Assembly: GCF_030271255.1 (NCBI RefSeq)
Contig: NZ_JASJOM010000002.1
Coordinates: 1 to 64,000, forward strand
Source: Peribacillus folii
GTDB lineage: Bacteria; Bacillota; Bacilli; Bacillales; DSM-1321
Direction of reading: 5' to 3'
DNA: 64,000 bases
The notes beneath the pieces were generated by a model. It searched no databases. It worked only from the letters and a program-made list of their open reading frames with translations, and was not told the DNA's origin. Every line of letters starts with the position of its first letter. Position 1 is the first letter of the stretch. Below, one piece after another: positions 16,882 through 25,139 of the stretch. Both the position numbers and the translations under genes were made by a program.

Positions 16882-17631
16882 GTGTTAATTTTTTTCAGAG
16901 TCTTTGTCTGGGCAGTATTTTTGGCTTTATTGGGCTATGTGATTTTATCTTGGAAATATAAAGACAAGGTGAGCAAAAAAATCGAAGCGATAAGAAAAAC
17001 CTGGTATATCATTTTTATACTCGGAGCGCTGATTTATTGGAGTTTTTATCCGAATAGCATATTCAACGAGTGGAAAAACTTTTTGATCATGGCGGTAGTA
17101 TTCATCCTGATTGATATGTTTGTGTTTTTGAGTATGTATATTTCGAAAATTGGCGATAATGAATTGTCGTATGCGACAAAAGCCGTTGCGGAAAGCGACA
17201 AGCTATTAACGGATAATAGGGAAAAGATCAAAAATATGTTTCACCTGTTAAAGAAAGAGGGAATACCTGAATATTATCAAACGAACAAGGAATACTTGGC
17301 TTATTTAAGCATTCTCCTTCAAGCCTATTCCGCAAAGGAAGCGATGAGCGTGACCATCCTTCCATTCAAGACGGAACAAGACAAGCAAATGGTGATAAAT
17401 GGGCATCCTAGCTTGAATGGCAGCGCCATCCGTGCTACATTGGAAAGAGAAGATACGTATTATAATGATGAAGAAAAAATGGCTCTGCAGCCAGTCAGCA
17501 TCTTGATGGAACCATATATCCTTGACGTTAAATCGGAAAGCTTCGTATCGGAAGTCGATTGTTTATTGATAGCATTACTGATCATGATGTTCGATATGGT
17601 CATAAAACAAAATCCAGGTGGTGAAGGTTAG
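16882..17631 (+). CDS. spoIISA: SpoIISA membrane toxin
   Basis: SpoIISA is a membrane toxin that damages the cytoplasmic membrane and blocks sporulation when not neutralised. The protein has 249 residues (248 in B. subtilis), three N-terminal membrane helices (about 2-22, 38-58, 62-84) and a cytosolic GAF-like domain that binds the antitoxin. The start is GTG 16882 with AGGGG seven bases upstream. The antitoxin gene begins immediately after the stop codon, as in the known operon. Confidence 0.9.
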   Translation: MLIFFRVFVWAVFLALLGYVILSWKYKDKVSKKIEAIRKTWYIIFILGALIYWSFYPNSIFNEWKNFLIMAVVFILIDMFVFLSMYISKIGDNELSYATKAVAESDKLLTDNREKIKNMFHLLKKEGIPEYYQTNKEYLAYLSILLQAYSAKEAMSVTILPFKTEQDKQMVINGHPSLNGSAIRATLEREDTYYNDEEKMALQPVSILMEPYILDVKSESFVSEVDCLLIALLIMMFDMVIKQNPGGEG

Positions 17632-17811
17632 ATGAGCATTTATGATAAAGCAGGCAGTGAAGTTTCGGTTGCCGTAATCAAACCACAGGTCAAGATACCG
17701 GATGTGGGCTTAAGCCCGCATACGAAAAAAGTGATGAAACAGAACGAACGCGTTATTTTGAAAGAAAAAGAAAAATCGGCACGATTCAGTCGCTTAAAAA
17801 GTGTTTTATAG
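17632..17811 (+). CDS. spoIISB: SpoIISB antitoxin
   Basis: The gene starts on the base after the spoIISA stop, with GGTGGTGAAGG as ribosome binding site. It encodes a 59-residue basic, probably disordered protein. The core VKIPDVGLSPHTKKVMKQNE carries the SPHT...K.NER pattern of SpoIISB, the segment that wraps around the SpoIISA cytosolic domain. The position and size agree with the antitoxin. A second related antitoxin follows at 17907. Confidence 0.88.
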   Translation: MSIYDKAGSEVSVAVIKPQVKIPDVGLSPHTKKVMKQNERVILKEKEKSARFSRLKSVL

Positions 17812-17843
17812 GAAGTTGGGCGGAGGTTTTTCCCATGCCTTAT

Positions 17844-17871
17844 GATATTTGTGAAAAACCCGCATATACTA
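17844..17871 (+). promoter_or_regulatory. Possible sigma-E/K-type promoter before spoIISC
   Basis: ATATT (about 17845-17849) lies 13 bases before CATATACTA (17863-17871). The latter fits the -10 shape of mother-cell sigma factors (CATAnnnTA), and the spacing suits sigma-E. This would give the third gene its own sporulation promoter. Confidence 0.4.
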
Positions 17872-17906
17872 TTCAAAACTAAAGAATAGGAAGGGTCTTT
17901 CATAAT

Positions 17907-18044
17907 ATGAACAAAAAACCCGAGAGAGTGAACATCCCGGCCCCCTCCGCTTCACCATCCGAGCAACGGATACATAAAGATAATGCTGATTTACTGAAGC
18001 TTTTACAAAGATTGAAAGCTAAACGATGGATTTTTTTAAAGTAA
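17907..18044 (+). CDS. spoIISC: SpoIISC-like second antitoxin (45 aa)
   Basis: This is a 45-residue basic protein. Without any gap its VNIPAPSASPSEQRIHKDNA aligns to the SpoIISB core, keeping V, I, P, S, P, K and N at the same positions. B. subtilis carries a similarly placed SpoIISC, described as a second antitoxin against SpoIISA. ATG 17907 has AGGAAGGG eleven bases upstream. It ends just before a terminator. The assignment rests on the alignment and place; whether it neutralises this SpoIISA is an inference. Confidence 0.7.
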   Translation: MNKKPERVNIPAPSASPSEQRIHKDNADLLKLLQRLKAKRWIFLK

Positions 18045-18049
18045 CCGAA

Positions 18050-18080
18050 AGCCAGTCTCCATGGAGTACTGGTTTTTTTA
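18050..18080 (+). terminator. Terminator of the spoIIS operon
   Basis: CCAGT (with partial extension) pairs with ACTGG around ctccatggag, followed by seven Ts. It abuts the 3' end of the convergent GGDEF gene. Confidence 0.7.
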
Positions 18081-19040
18081 TTTTTCCAGCCGCAAATGAC
18101 CATCAACCTCTCGGCGCGACTCTTTATCCTGATACATGGTACGATCTGCTTTTTTCAGCAGTTCCTCCATATCCCTCCCGTCATGGGGATAAAAGCTTAT
18201 CCCGATACTAGCGGTGATAAAATAATCGTTTTCATTGATGAGTATGGGCATCGTGGATAAACGGTCCAACAACAGCTCGGCCCTGATTTGCGTACTGCTG
18301 ATTAAATCATCACCTTGTGATGGATGTAGTAATACAATGAATTCATCACCACCGATACGGGAGACATGACTTTCCTCCGGGACGTTTTGCAAAAGGCATT
18401 CAGCCGTCTTTTTAATGACGAAATCTCCAATATCATGGCCAAATGAGTCATTGAAGAATTTAAAATGATTAAGGTCGATGTAAAGAATAGCTATTTCGGC
18501 ATTTCGTTTATCTTTATGATAATCGAAGTAATGGTAGAGAAAGTTCCTATTATAAAGACCAGACAATCCATCCCTGATGATTCCATTTTCAAGGATGAGG
18601 GTTTGGCAAGCCAAAGAGGCAAGGGATTTAATCAGGATGGAATCATAGCCTTTAAATTCGTAAGGCTTGGTATCAAATGCACATAACGTTCCAAGCACTT
18701 CGCCGTCATATATAAGCGGGGCGCCCATGAAACAACCATCGCCTATGTATTTCGTTACGGGATGGTCCCTGGTCAAAGCGTGTTCGGTTAAATGTGGGAT
18801 GACAAGTGGCTCGCTTCCATTTTCAGCGACTAGTTTGCAAAATACCATATTAAATGGAAGCATGTCACCATCACAAATTAACTTTGCCTGCCTATTGAAG
18901 GATTTGATCGCGAAACTTTTCGCAGGATGCAAAATCGAAAGATAGAATGTGTTCACCTCGATCGTTTGTGACAATAGTGCCAACAATTCTTTAGCGATGG
19001 AGTCGAAATTTTTATAATAATTGATATCCTGCTGTATCAT
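18078..19040 (-). CDS. GAF-GGDEF diguanylate cyclase
   Basis: This is a 320-residue cytosolic protein: a GAF sensor domain (about 10-150) and a GGDEF domain (about 158-315) that makes cyclic di-GMP from GTP. The active-site motif RIGGDEF is intact and the domain opens with the usual DGLSGLYNRNF. The residues upstream of the motif (EESHVS) do not form the RxxD inhibitory site, so product feedback through that site is not expected. No EAL domain is present. Start ATG 19040 follows AAAGGAG. Confidence 0.88.
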   Translation of the reverse strand: MIQQDINYYKNFDSIAKELLALLSQTIEVNTFYLSILHPAKSFAIKSFNRQAKLICDGDMLPFNMVFCKLVAENGSEPLVIPHLTEHALTRDHPVTKYIGDGCFMGAPLIYDGEVLGTLCAFDTKPYEFKGYDSILIKSLASLACQTLILENGIIRDGLSGLYNRNFLYHYFDYHKDKRNAEIAILYIDLNHFKFFNDSFGHDIGDFVIKKTAECLLQNVPEESHVSRIGGDEFIVLLHPSQGDDLISSTQIRAELLLDRLSTMPILINENDYFITASIGISFYPHDGRDMEELLKKADRTMYQDKESRREVDGHLRLEK

Positions 19041-19304
19041 TTCCTGGCTCCTTTATAGCGGTAATCTGTTTAGTTTTCCAAAACCAAATGCCATTGAAAA
19101 ACAAAGAGACAAAGTGAAAACGTGACAGTTGTTCGAATTTCCACTAAACTCGAATAAGAGCTCATATTCGTTTTAATTAGGGACGGTGAATCTCCCCCTC
19201 TATTATTTTTCGGCCGATTATCGATTTCATTAAATGCGTAAAAGCATAATTGGCAAATTAAATGTATTATACTGTAAATGAAATGACAAAGTGAAATAAA
19301 CAGC
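19041..19304. other. Intergenic region between divergent genes
   Basis: It holds promoter-like AT-rich DNA, including TATTATACT at about 19266-19274 facing the helicase gene. No gene is seen. Confidence 0.4.
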
Positions 19305-19408
19305 TTACATGAAAAGAAGCATGGCAAGCACGAGCCCTGTTTCCCGGTTAGGAACTGGCGTTGTGTCCTTGAATTCTGGCGGTAACACAGCTGTATGGCC
19401 TCATGTAA
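19305..19408 (+). promoter_or_regulatory. Structured leader RNA element before the helicase gene
   Basis: TTACATGA (19305-19312) and TCATGTAA (19401-19408) form a perfect closing stem. Inside are at least two more helices: CCGGTT with AACTGG around AGG, and GTTGTGT with ACACAGC. A multi-branched closed RNA of this size (104 nt), about 70 bases before the start codon of the Suv3-like helicase, suggests a cis-acting element or an autoregulatory target. It does not match a riboswitch family known to me. Confidence 0.45.
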
Positions 19409-19476
19409 ATAAAAGTTTTGGAGACGATAAGAAGTAAGCATACCGTACATACAGGAACATTCAAAAGGGGATCAAT

Positions 19477-22047
19477 ATGGGAAAATTAGAAAGTATATAT
19501 CCTATGGCTATAGAGAATACGAAGGAAAAGATCATCCAGGATATGAATTTTTATTTGGAGAGCAAAGATACATTGCCTCCGTTCTTAACATATGTATCAG
19601 ACAGATTAACATTCATTGAGCAAATTTGGCTTAATGTTTGGTTGAATAAAGCATCAAATGATGTTCCAAGAAAGGAAAAAAAGGTTTTTTTAAATGAAAG
19701 AGGCTTCGTTACGGAAGGCTCGGACCATAAACTGATCAACAGTATGTTCCGGAACGAGTTAAGAACGTACCGCCCATTTGATGCATTATCGTGGATGAGT
19801 CAAACCTTTGCGGAAAAACAAGACGATTGGGAAAAGAGATACGAAGAAGCAAGGAGCAATTTTTTCAAAAGGCAGGAAGAACAGCGCCTCGCAAAACAAC
19901 GGTGGAAAATACGCATCAGACTTCAAGACGAGGCAAACGGATACTTTGAAGAAAGCTCACTTGTTTTATACTTGCATGTCAGGTCATATATAGCCGGGGT
20001 TTTGGCTAAGGATCTTGAAAATAAGCCTAAATTCCAATATGTCGATCCGTACTTGCTTGAAGAAAAATTGGTGGAAGAAGGCGGGTTTCAAGCAACTGAA
20101 TACTTGATGGTCACGGATTTCTTTGAAGAGCTGACAGGAGATATCCACTCCTTGCTCGATTGGGGAAAGAACCGCTTTGAATATGAAAATTACTTTTATC
20201 GATATGAGAGATTAGTTACGGATTTGATTCTGAAAATCGCCCCTGAAAAATTCTTGATCCATCTACATGCCGGCTTGCAGCTTGATTTCCTGGAAACCTA
20301 TGGGGAAAGGCTGTCCGTACGTGCCTTGCAAGATATCCTGCGTGATGAATTAGCTGATTTGTCCCAAGCTTGTTTCGAAGAACTTCAGGAAGAATACGTT
20401 GCGGATTTGCTGAACCTTAAGGCGATCCCTTTTGATGAAAGGGTTCATGAGGAAATCTTCGAACAAGACGAGGCGAATAGAGAAAGAAGAAAAGCTGAAG
20501 CCATCGCCGAACAAGCCAAAAAGCAAGCTGAAGAGCAAAGGATGATCAACGACATCATTGGCAAGGCCTATACACCATCCCTAGGAAAAAAGGTCAGCTA
20601 TATTTTGCACATTGGAGAGACCAATACCGGCAAGACCCATCAAGCACTGCAAAAAATGAAGGAAGCTCAAAGCGGTTTATATCTGGCTCCCCTAAGGTTA
20701 TTGGCGCTTGAAGTTTTTGATAAATTGAATGCGGATGGCGTTCCTTGCTCATTGAAAACGGGGGAGGAAGAAAAGGCTGTTGCGGGCGCCAAGCACATCT
20801 CCAGTACGGTTGAAATGTTTCATGAAAAAGATTACCACGAAGTGATCGTTATAGATGAAGCACAAATGATTGCCGATAAAGACCGGGGCTTTGCCTGGTT
20901 TCGGGCCATAACGCAAGCAAATGCGAAAGAAGTGCATATTATCGGGAGCAAGAATATCAAAATGATGCTTCTGAATCTTCTCGATGAAGCAGAATTGGAA
21001 CTACGTGAATACAGACGGGATATACCGCTTGAGGTGGAACAGCGTGAATTTGAATTGAAATATACGAAAAAAGGGGATGCACTCATTTGTTTTTCACGAA
21101 GGCAGGTTCTGGAAACGGCATCCCGTCTGAAAGAGCGTGGACACAATGTCAGCATGATTTATGGCAGTATGCCTCCAGAGAGCAGGAAACGGCAAATAGA
21201 GCTCTTCAACCGTGGCGAAACGTCGGTTGTCGTGGCTACGGATGCGATAGGGATGGGGTTGAATTTACCGATCAGGCGCATTGTCTTTCTAGAGAATGAA
21301 AAGTTCGACGGAACGCGAAGAAGGAGATTGACGTCTCAGGAAATCAAACAAATCGCAGGAAGAGCGGGGAGAAAAGGCATTTATGATACAGGCAAGGTCG
21401 CCTTTACCGCAGAAATCAAAATCATGAATAGGTTGCTCGAACAAGCCGATGAGCCAGTTCAAACCTTTACGATTGCCCCGACCTCAGCCGTATTTGAACG
21501 TTTTCAAAAATATTACCGGAACATGGGCACCTTTTTTGAAATGTGGGAGCGGTTTGAGCCCCCAAAAGGCACGAAAAAGGCTTCACTCTCGGAAGAAAGG
21601 GAGTTATATGAGCTAATAAAGGATACCGAGGTTGAAGTTCGGTTTTCCTTGATGGATTTATATGGATTTTTGCATATACCTTTTTCAGCGAAAGAACCGA
21701 GTCTCATCAGGCAATGGCTGGAGACGGTCGAGGCGATAGCCGAGAGCCACGACCTTCCTGAACCGATCATCAAGACTAGAAATTTGGAAGAGCTCGAGCT
21801 TTCTTATAAAGCGATAGGACTTCATCTCTTATTTTTATATCGGATGGGTAAAAGGACCGAAGCCGTTTATTGGGAACGTATCCGTGAAGAAATCAGCGAA
21901 GGTGTTCATGATCAGCTTAAGGATGAAATGTTGAATTATCAGAAAAAATGCAAACGATGTGGGAAAAAGCTTCCGGATGATTCGCGTTTTTCTATTTGTG
22001 ATGCTTGCTATCATAGAGGCCATAGGAAAACACATCGGTTACATTAA
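19477..22047 (+). CDS. Suv3-like DExH RNA helicase
   Basis: This 856-residue protein has a long N-terminal region (1-370) with a Glu/Lys/Ala-rich helical stretch before the helicase core. Motif I is GETNTGKTHQAL (about 379), motif II DEAQ (about 459), motif V ATDAIGMGLNLPI (about 586) and motif VI QIAGRAGRKG (about 626). The core is closest to mitochondrial Suv3, the RNA-decay helicase. The C-terminus ends with a four-cysteine zinc knuckle (CKRCGK...CDACYH), not usual in Suv3. Start ATG 19477 follows AAGGGG. A role in RNA turnover is likely from the family, not shown here. A folded leader precedes it. Confidence 0.8.
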   Translation: MGKLESIYPMAIENTKEKIIQDMNFYLESKDTLPPFLTYVSDRLTFIEQIWLNVWLNKASNDVPRKEKKVFLNERGFVTEGSDHKLINSMFRNELRTYRPFDALSWMSQTFAEKQDDWEKRYEEARSNFFKRQEEQRLAKQRWKIRIRLQDEANGYFEESSLVLYLHVRSYIAGVLAKDLENKPKFQYVDPYLLEEKLVEEGGFQATEYLMVTDFFEELTGDIHSLLDWGKNRFEYENYFYRYERLVTDLILKIAPEKFLIHLHAGLQLDFLETYGERLSVRALQDILRDELADLSQACFEELQEEYVADLLNLKAIPFDERVHEEIFEQDEANRERRKAEAIAEQAKKQAEEQRMINDIIGKAYTPSLGKKVSYILHIGETNTGKTHQALQKMKEAQSGLYLAPLRLLALEVFDKLNADGVPCSLKTGEEEKAVAGAKHISSTVEMFHEKDYHEVIVIDEAQMIADKDRGFAWFRAITQANAKEVHIIGSKNIKMMLLNLLDEAELELREYRRDIPLEVEQREFELKYTKKGDALICFSRRQVLETASRLKERGHNVSMIYGSMPPESRKRQIELFNRGETSVVVATDAIGMGLNLPIRRIVFLENEKFDGTRRRRLTSQEIKQIAGRAGRKGIYDTGKVAFTAEIKIMNRLLEQADEPVQTFTIAPTSAVFERFQKYYRNMGTFFEMWERFEPPKGTKKASLSEERELYELIKDTEVEVRFSLMDLYGFLHIPFSAKEPSLIRQWLETVEAIAESHDLPEPIIKTRNLEELELSYKAIGLHLLFLYRMGKRTEAVYWERIREEISEGVHDQLKDEMLNYQKKCKRCGKKLPDDSRFSICDACYHRGHRKTHRLH

Positions 22048-22073
22048 GTGCTAACAGTGGAGTTTGACAGTTA

Positions 22074-22106
22074 AAATGACGTCGCCATGGGTGGACGTCA
22101 TTTTTC
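22074..22106 (+). terminator. Terminator of the helicase gene
   Basis: AAATGACGTC pairs with GACGTCATTT around gccatgggtg, followed by Ts. Confidence 0.8.
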
Positions 22107-22403
22107 GTGGAGATTATGGGCAGTGTTAATATAAGGACGGAAGGTCGAAAAAAGGGTGAGAATCGAAACAGGGCTTGGTTTGACTTGTTAATGGAGGGAA
22201 AAGGCTCGCGGTAATATGGAATCCCCATTTTTATTGTTTGCCAAGCTGCTTCATGGATGGTCCATCCATTTCTTTTTTATCATTGAGATGATGAATACGA
22301 GAGCCATACATGGCGAGTCTTATGATTTTAGGTAAATCCTTTCACCGACATGACAGTTTCATGTTAGAATTATCTGAAAACTGATTGAAAGGGAGGATTA
22401 TTC
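22107..22403. other. Intergenic region, no gene
   Basis: No reading frame with start signals on either strand. The last 60 bases hold promoter-like sequence for the gene at 22404. Confidence 0.4.
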
Positions 22404-23084
22404 GTGAGGAAAAAGATCGCCTGTCTGCATGCTCACCATACGAATATACAGTACATAGAAACAGCATTCTTGAAATTCGATATGAAATGGCTTCATTTTG
22501 TAGATCCAGGTTTGATGGATCGGGTGGCATCAGATGAAACGTTCACCTTTTCGGATGCTTCCAAAAAGGTGAAAGAACAGATGGAATGGATAGCCGGATG
22601 TAATGTGGATGCCATCCTGATAACCTGCACGAACTATATTGCTTTTTTAAACGAAGAACAGCTTTCACTGTCCATTCCGATCATTAAAATCGATGAACCA
22701 CTTTTTGATTTGGTTTGCCAAGCACAGCAGCCGCAAATCATGCTCTTCACAAACCCCGCTACTGTCGAAGCAACCATGAAACGTTTACATGCCCATGCAA
22801 GAGATCATGGTGGGGTGGATGTTCAAAGTATCATCATCGACGATGCGTTTGAATGGATCATGCAAGGGTTGAGCGAAAAATATAACCAGGAAATCGTAAA
22901 TCGATTATTGCAATTAAATGAAGAAAAAAGACCGATTTCAGTGGCTCAGCTGTCAATGGTAAAGGCTGCGAAGGACTATGAACGTCAGACAGGATATACC
23001 GTGATGAATCCATTGCAAGCATTAGTTGACTCCATGGCCATTCAACTGGATCTAGGGACATCTATTGCAACAGAGCACGTTTGA
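22404..23084 (+). CDS. Aspartate/glutamate racemase-superfamily-like protein
   Basis: This is a 226-residue cytosolic protein whose first half has the superfamily pattern of a catalytic cysteine in ILITCTNY (about residue 76). In racemases a second cysteine lies in the C-terminal half; the corresponding segment here reads VAQLSMVKAA, with serine or no acid/base cysteine. That suggests a changed or lost racemase activity, as in some decarboxylase or isomerase members. Start is GTG 22404 with GGGAGG upstream. It stands alone. Confidence 0.55.
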   Translation: MRKKIACLHAHHTNIQYIETAFLKFDMKWLHFVDPGLMDRVASDETFTFSDASKKVKEQMEWIAGCNVDAILITCTNYIAFLNEEQLSLSIPIIKIDEPLFDLVCQAQQPQIMLFTNPATVEATMKRLHAHARDHGGVDVQSIIIDDAFEWIMQGLSEKYNQEIVNRLLQLNEEKRPISVAQLSMVKAAKDYERQTGYTVMNPLQALVDSMAIQLDLGTSIATEHV

Positions 23085-23140
23085 TGCATCAGTTAAAAGG
23101 AAAACGTCCTCCCTTACGGTACTACCGAGACAGGGGGGCT

Positions 23141-23452
23141 TCATTTTGCCTTATCACGGATCTGTTCACGGATGGTTTCAAGTTCCTCCAAGGATAAAAC
23201 CGTCAGGGAATTTCTTATTTCCTCCTCGACCCTTTTCCGGTCAAGCTCCCTATATTCATTCCACCAATCACGCAAACCTTCTGTGTTTTCAAGGAGATAG
23301 TCAATATCGATTTCTTCTTGCTCATCATCTGATAAATATTTCATGACCGCTCCTAATAATCGATTAAGTTGGGCTAATTCTATTTCTGCGGCAGGTGAAG
23401 CGTTATCCTTCCTTTTTACATCCTTTTGAGCGGGTGCATTTCTCGTAGCCAT
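23141..23452 (-). CDS. Hypothetical acidic cytosolic protein
   Basis: This is a 103-residue protein, start ATG 23452 with an excellent CAGGAGG site. It has a basic, probably disordered N-terminus (MATRNAPAQKDVKRKD) and an acidic helical remainder with Trp-Trp and several Glu-rich turns. There is no membrane segment or known motif. It is convergent with the racemase-like gene. Likely a real gene because of the start signals and codon pattern; function unknown. Confidence 0.6.
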   Translation of the reverse strand: MATRNAPAQKDVKRKDNASPAAEIELAQLNRLLGAVMKYLSDDEQEEIDIDYLLENTEGLRDWWNEYRELDRKRVEEEIRNSLTVLSLEELETIREQIRDKAK

Positions 23453-23768
23453 GGCAACCTCCTGTTTTAGTAATAGTGTGCCTGAAAGAATTAATTTCAT
23501 CGCATTCTTGAAAAAAGAATCGAAAATGGTATTTATATTTTACCAAAAACCTCGCTAGAATATAAAATATCCCGTCATCTCCGAAATCAATTAATTAACA
23601 AATAAGCAAGCAGCTAAGAGAACGTATCATGTTTTCCATTCGTTCGCCCCTTTACTTTTATCATTTGCAAGATAAAATCAGCGGGGGTTCAAAAAGTCGG
23701 GACAAGCATGGACTTTAGGGAATGAAAGAAGGGGTAGGAGCATAAATTTTATGGAAGGGAGTGGATAG
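23453..23768. other. Intergenic region, no gene
   Basis: AT-rich in the left half. Promoter-like sequence for the DUF948 gene is expected near its right end. Nothing else is seen. Confidence 0.4.
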
Positions 23769-24155
23769 ATGAAAATGTTCATTAAATTAAGTGTGGCCAG
23801 TGTCTCCGGAGCCGTTGTTTATTTAATTTATACTGTCAACCAGACGCTGCGGAAAGGCATGGGGACACTCGAGGAAACAAATAAGACATTGGAAGAGGTA
23901 AGGAATGCCGTACATGGGTTGACGAATGAGTCCAAACAATTGATCCACTCTGCCAATCAAATAACCGCAGATGTAAAGGGGAAAATGGAAAATGTCGATC
24001 CCCTGCTGGAAACGGCCCAAGACGTTGGCGAAATGATCCATAATGTAACGCATTCGATGAAAGAGGCCAGTTTGAATGGTCCCAAAAATCATTTAAACAC
24101 GCCGACCGCGCCCCCACAAGTGGAGGCAGAGGGTGTTCAAATTAAAATCAAATAA
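23769..24155 (+). CDS. DUF948 membrane-anchored protein (copy 1)
   Basis: This is a 128-residue protein with one N-terminal membrane helix (about 4-25) and a following long helix of the DUF948 (YoxC) type: repeated L..T....EVRNAVHGL, ESKQLIHSANQI and QDVGEMI segments. Such proteins resemble the helical stalk of chemoreceptors and are general-stress linked in B. subtilis (family knowledge). The start has GGGAGTGG. A second copy follows 96 bases downstream, so the two probably form an operon. Confidence 0.75.
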   Translation: MKMFIKLSVASVSGAVVYLIYTVNQTLRKGMGTLEETNKTLEEVRNAVHGLTNESKQLIHSANQITADVKGKMENVDPLLETAQDVGEMIHNVTHSMKEASLNGPKNHLNTPTAPPQVEAEGVQIKIK

Positions 24156-24251
24156 TATGGGCATCGATTAAAAACACAAGTCACCCCGGGATCCGCTCAC
24201 ATATCCGACTGAATGCATCAATATTTAATTTTAGAGGGGGAGCTTTTTATC

Positions 24252-24617
24252 ATGATTATCCAATATAGTGTAGCGGCGATCGCTTTGGCGTTCATATGGC
24301 TCGTCGTTTTTTTGATTGGTACACTTCAAAAAGGAATGGTTACGATAGGTGAAGCCAATAAAACCTTGGTTGAAGTGAGAAATGCCATCCATGATCTATC
24401 GGGTGAATCGAAGCAATTATTGCAAACGGCAAACGACATCACGGACGATGTAAAAGCGAAAATGAAAACCGTCGAACCGTTATTGGATTCCGCACAGGAT
24501 GTGGGGGAAGCAATCCATTCGGTGACGGACTCGGTAAAAAAAGCGACAAATGGATTTCGCACAGAGTTTTCACCAAAAAAAATCAATGCAATCAAACCAA
24601 AAAGCCAAATCAGGTAA
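24252..24617 (+). CDS. DUF948 membrane-anchored protein (copy 2)
   Basis: This is a 121-residue paralogue of the preceding protein: one membrane helix (about 4-25), then EVRNAIHDL, ESKQLLQTANDI and QDVGEAIHSVTDS in the same order. ATG 24252 follows GGGGGAG; an in-frame start at 24213 has no ribosome binding site. The pair differ mainly in their C-terminal tails. A terminator follows. Confidence 0.75.
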   Translation: MIIQYSVAAIALAFIWLVVFLIGTLQKGMVTIGEANKTLVEVRNAIHDLSGESKQLLQTANDITDDVKAKMKTVEPLLDSAQDVGEAIHSVTDSVKKATNGFRTEFSPKKINAIKPKSQIR

Positions 24618-24635
24618 TTGGAACATGAAAACACG

Positions 24636-24668
24636 AAAGACACTACCAGTGTGGGGAGTGTCTTTTTT
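24636..24668 (+). terminator. Terminator of the DUF948 pair
   Basis: AAAGACACT pairs with AGTGTCTTT and is followed by Ts. Confidence 0.75.
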
Positions 24669-24799
24669 CTAATATGTATGAAAATGGACGGGTACTTTGA
24701 TGCTTCATCGAGTAATCGATATAGTGGACCCATGTATCTCATACAGATTTCCAACCGCCTGTATGAGAATATGGTACATCATGCTGTCATAAGGTTTTT

Positions 24800-24973
24800 T
24801 CATTTATCCGTTTTTCCACCAGCCGGGTCATTGGAATGCTTGACTCCTTTACTTACATAGGGCTTTGCGCTTTTCTTCTTGTTGGCGCTCGTTTTCCAAC
24901 GATTCCAGCCCTTCTTGCCCGTTCCTGTTCCTGTGCCCTTACCCGTACCGCTCTTAGCCTTAGCTTTACTCAT
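24800..24973 (-). CDS. DUF3934 small basic protein (57 aa)
   Basis: This is a 57-residue, very basic protein read from ATG 24973 behind GGAGTG. It starts MSKAKAKSGTGKGTG and contains the conserved KKGWNRWKTSANKKKSAKPY core of the DUF3934 family of Bacillaceae. A Gly-Thr-Lys repeat at the N-terminus is probably disordered. Function is unknown. It is too short for usual gene calls but the match to the family core is clear. Confidence 0.8.
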   Translation of the reverse strand: MSKAKAKSGTGKGTGTGTGKKGWNRWKTSANKKKSAKPYVSKGVKHSNDPAGGKTDK

Positions 24974-25139
24974 GAAATCACTCCATTACTATTGTATGGT
25001 TAGCTTTAACCATTTTACTTGATTCGTATCCAAGTATGTTGAAATATACAGCAATCAAGGTAATATGTACAGGGAAAGGCTCATTTTTTTCAATTGAACG
25101 GTACAGACGGCAAGCTGAAGGAGCGCTCGATCCAGCCGC

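Noticed and set aside
19305..19408. Cyclic di-GMP riboswitch, suggested by the neighbouring GGDEF gene
   Set aside because: None of the conserved c-di-GMP-I or II core sequences are present.
11017..23560. Shared 15-mer ACCTCGCTAGAATAT near 11023 and 23549
   Set aside because: One such match is expected by chance in 64 kb; flanks do not match.
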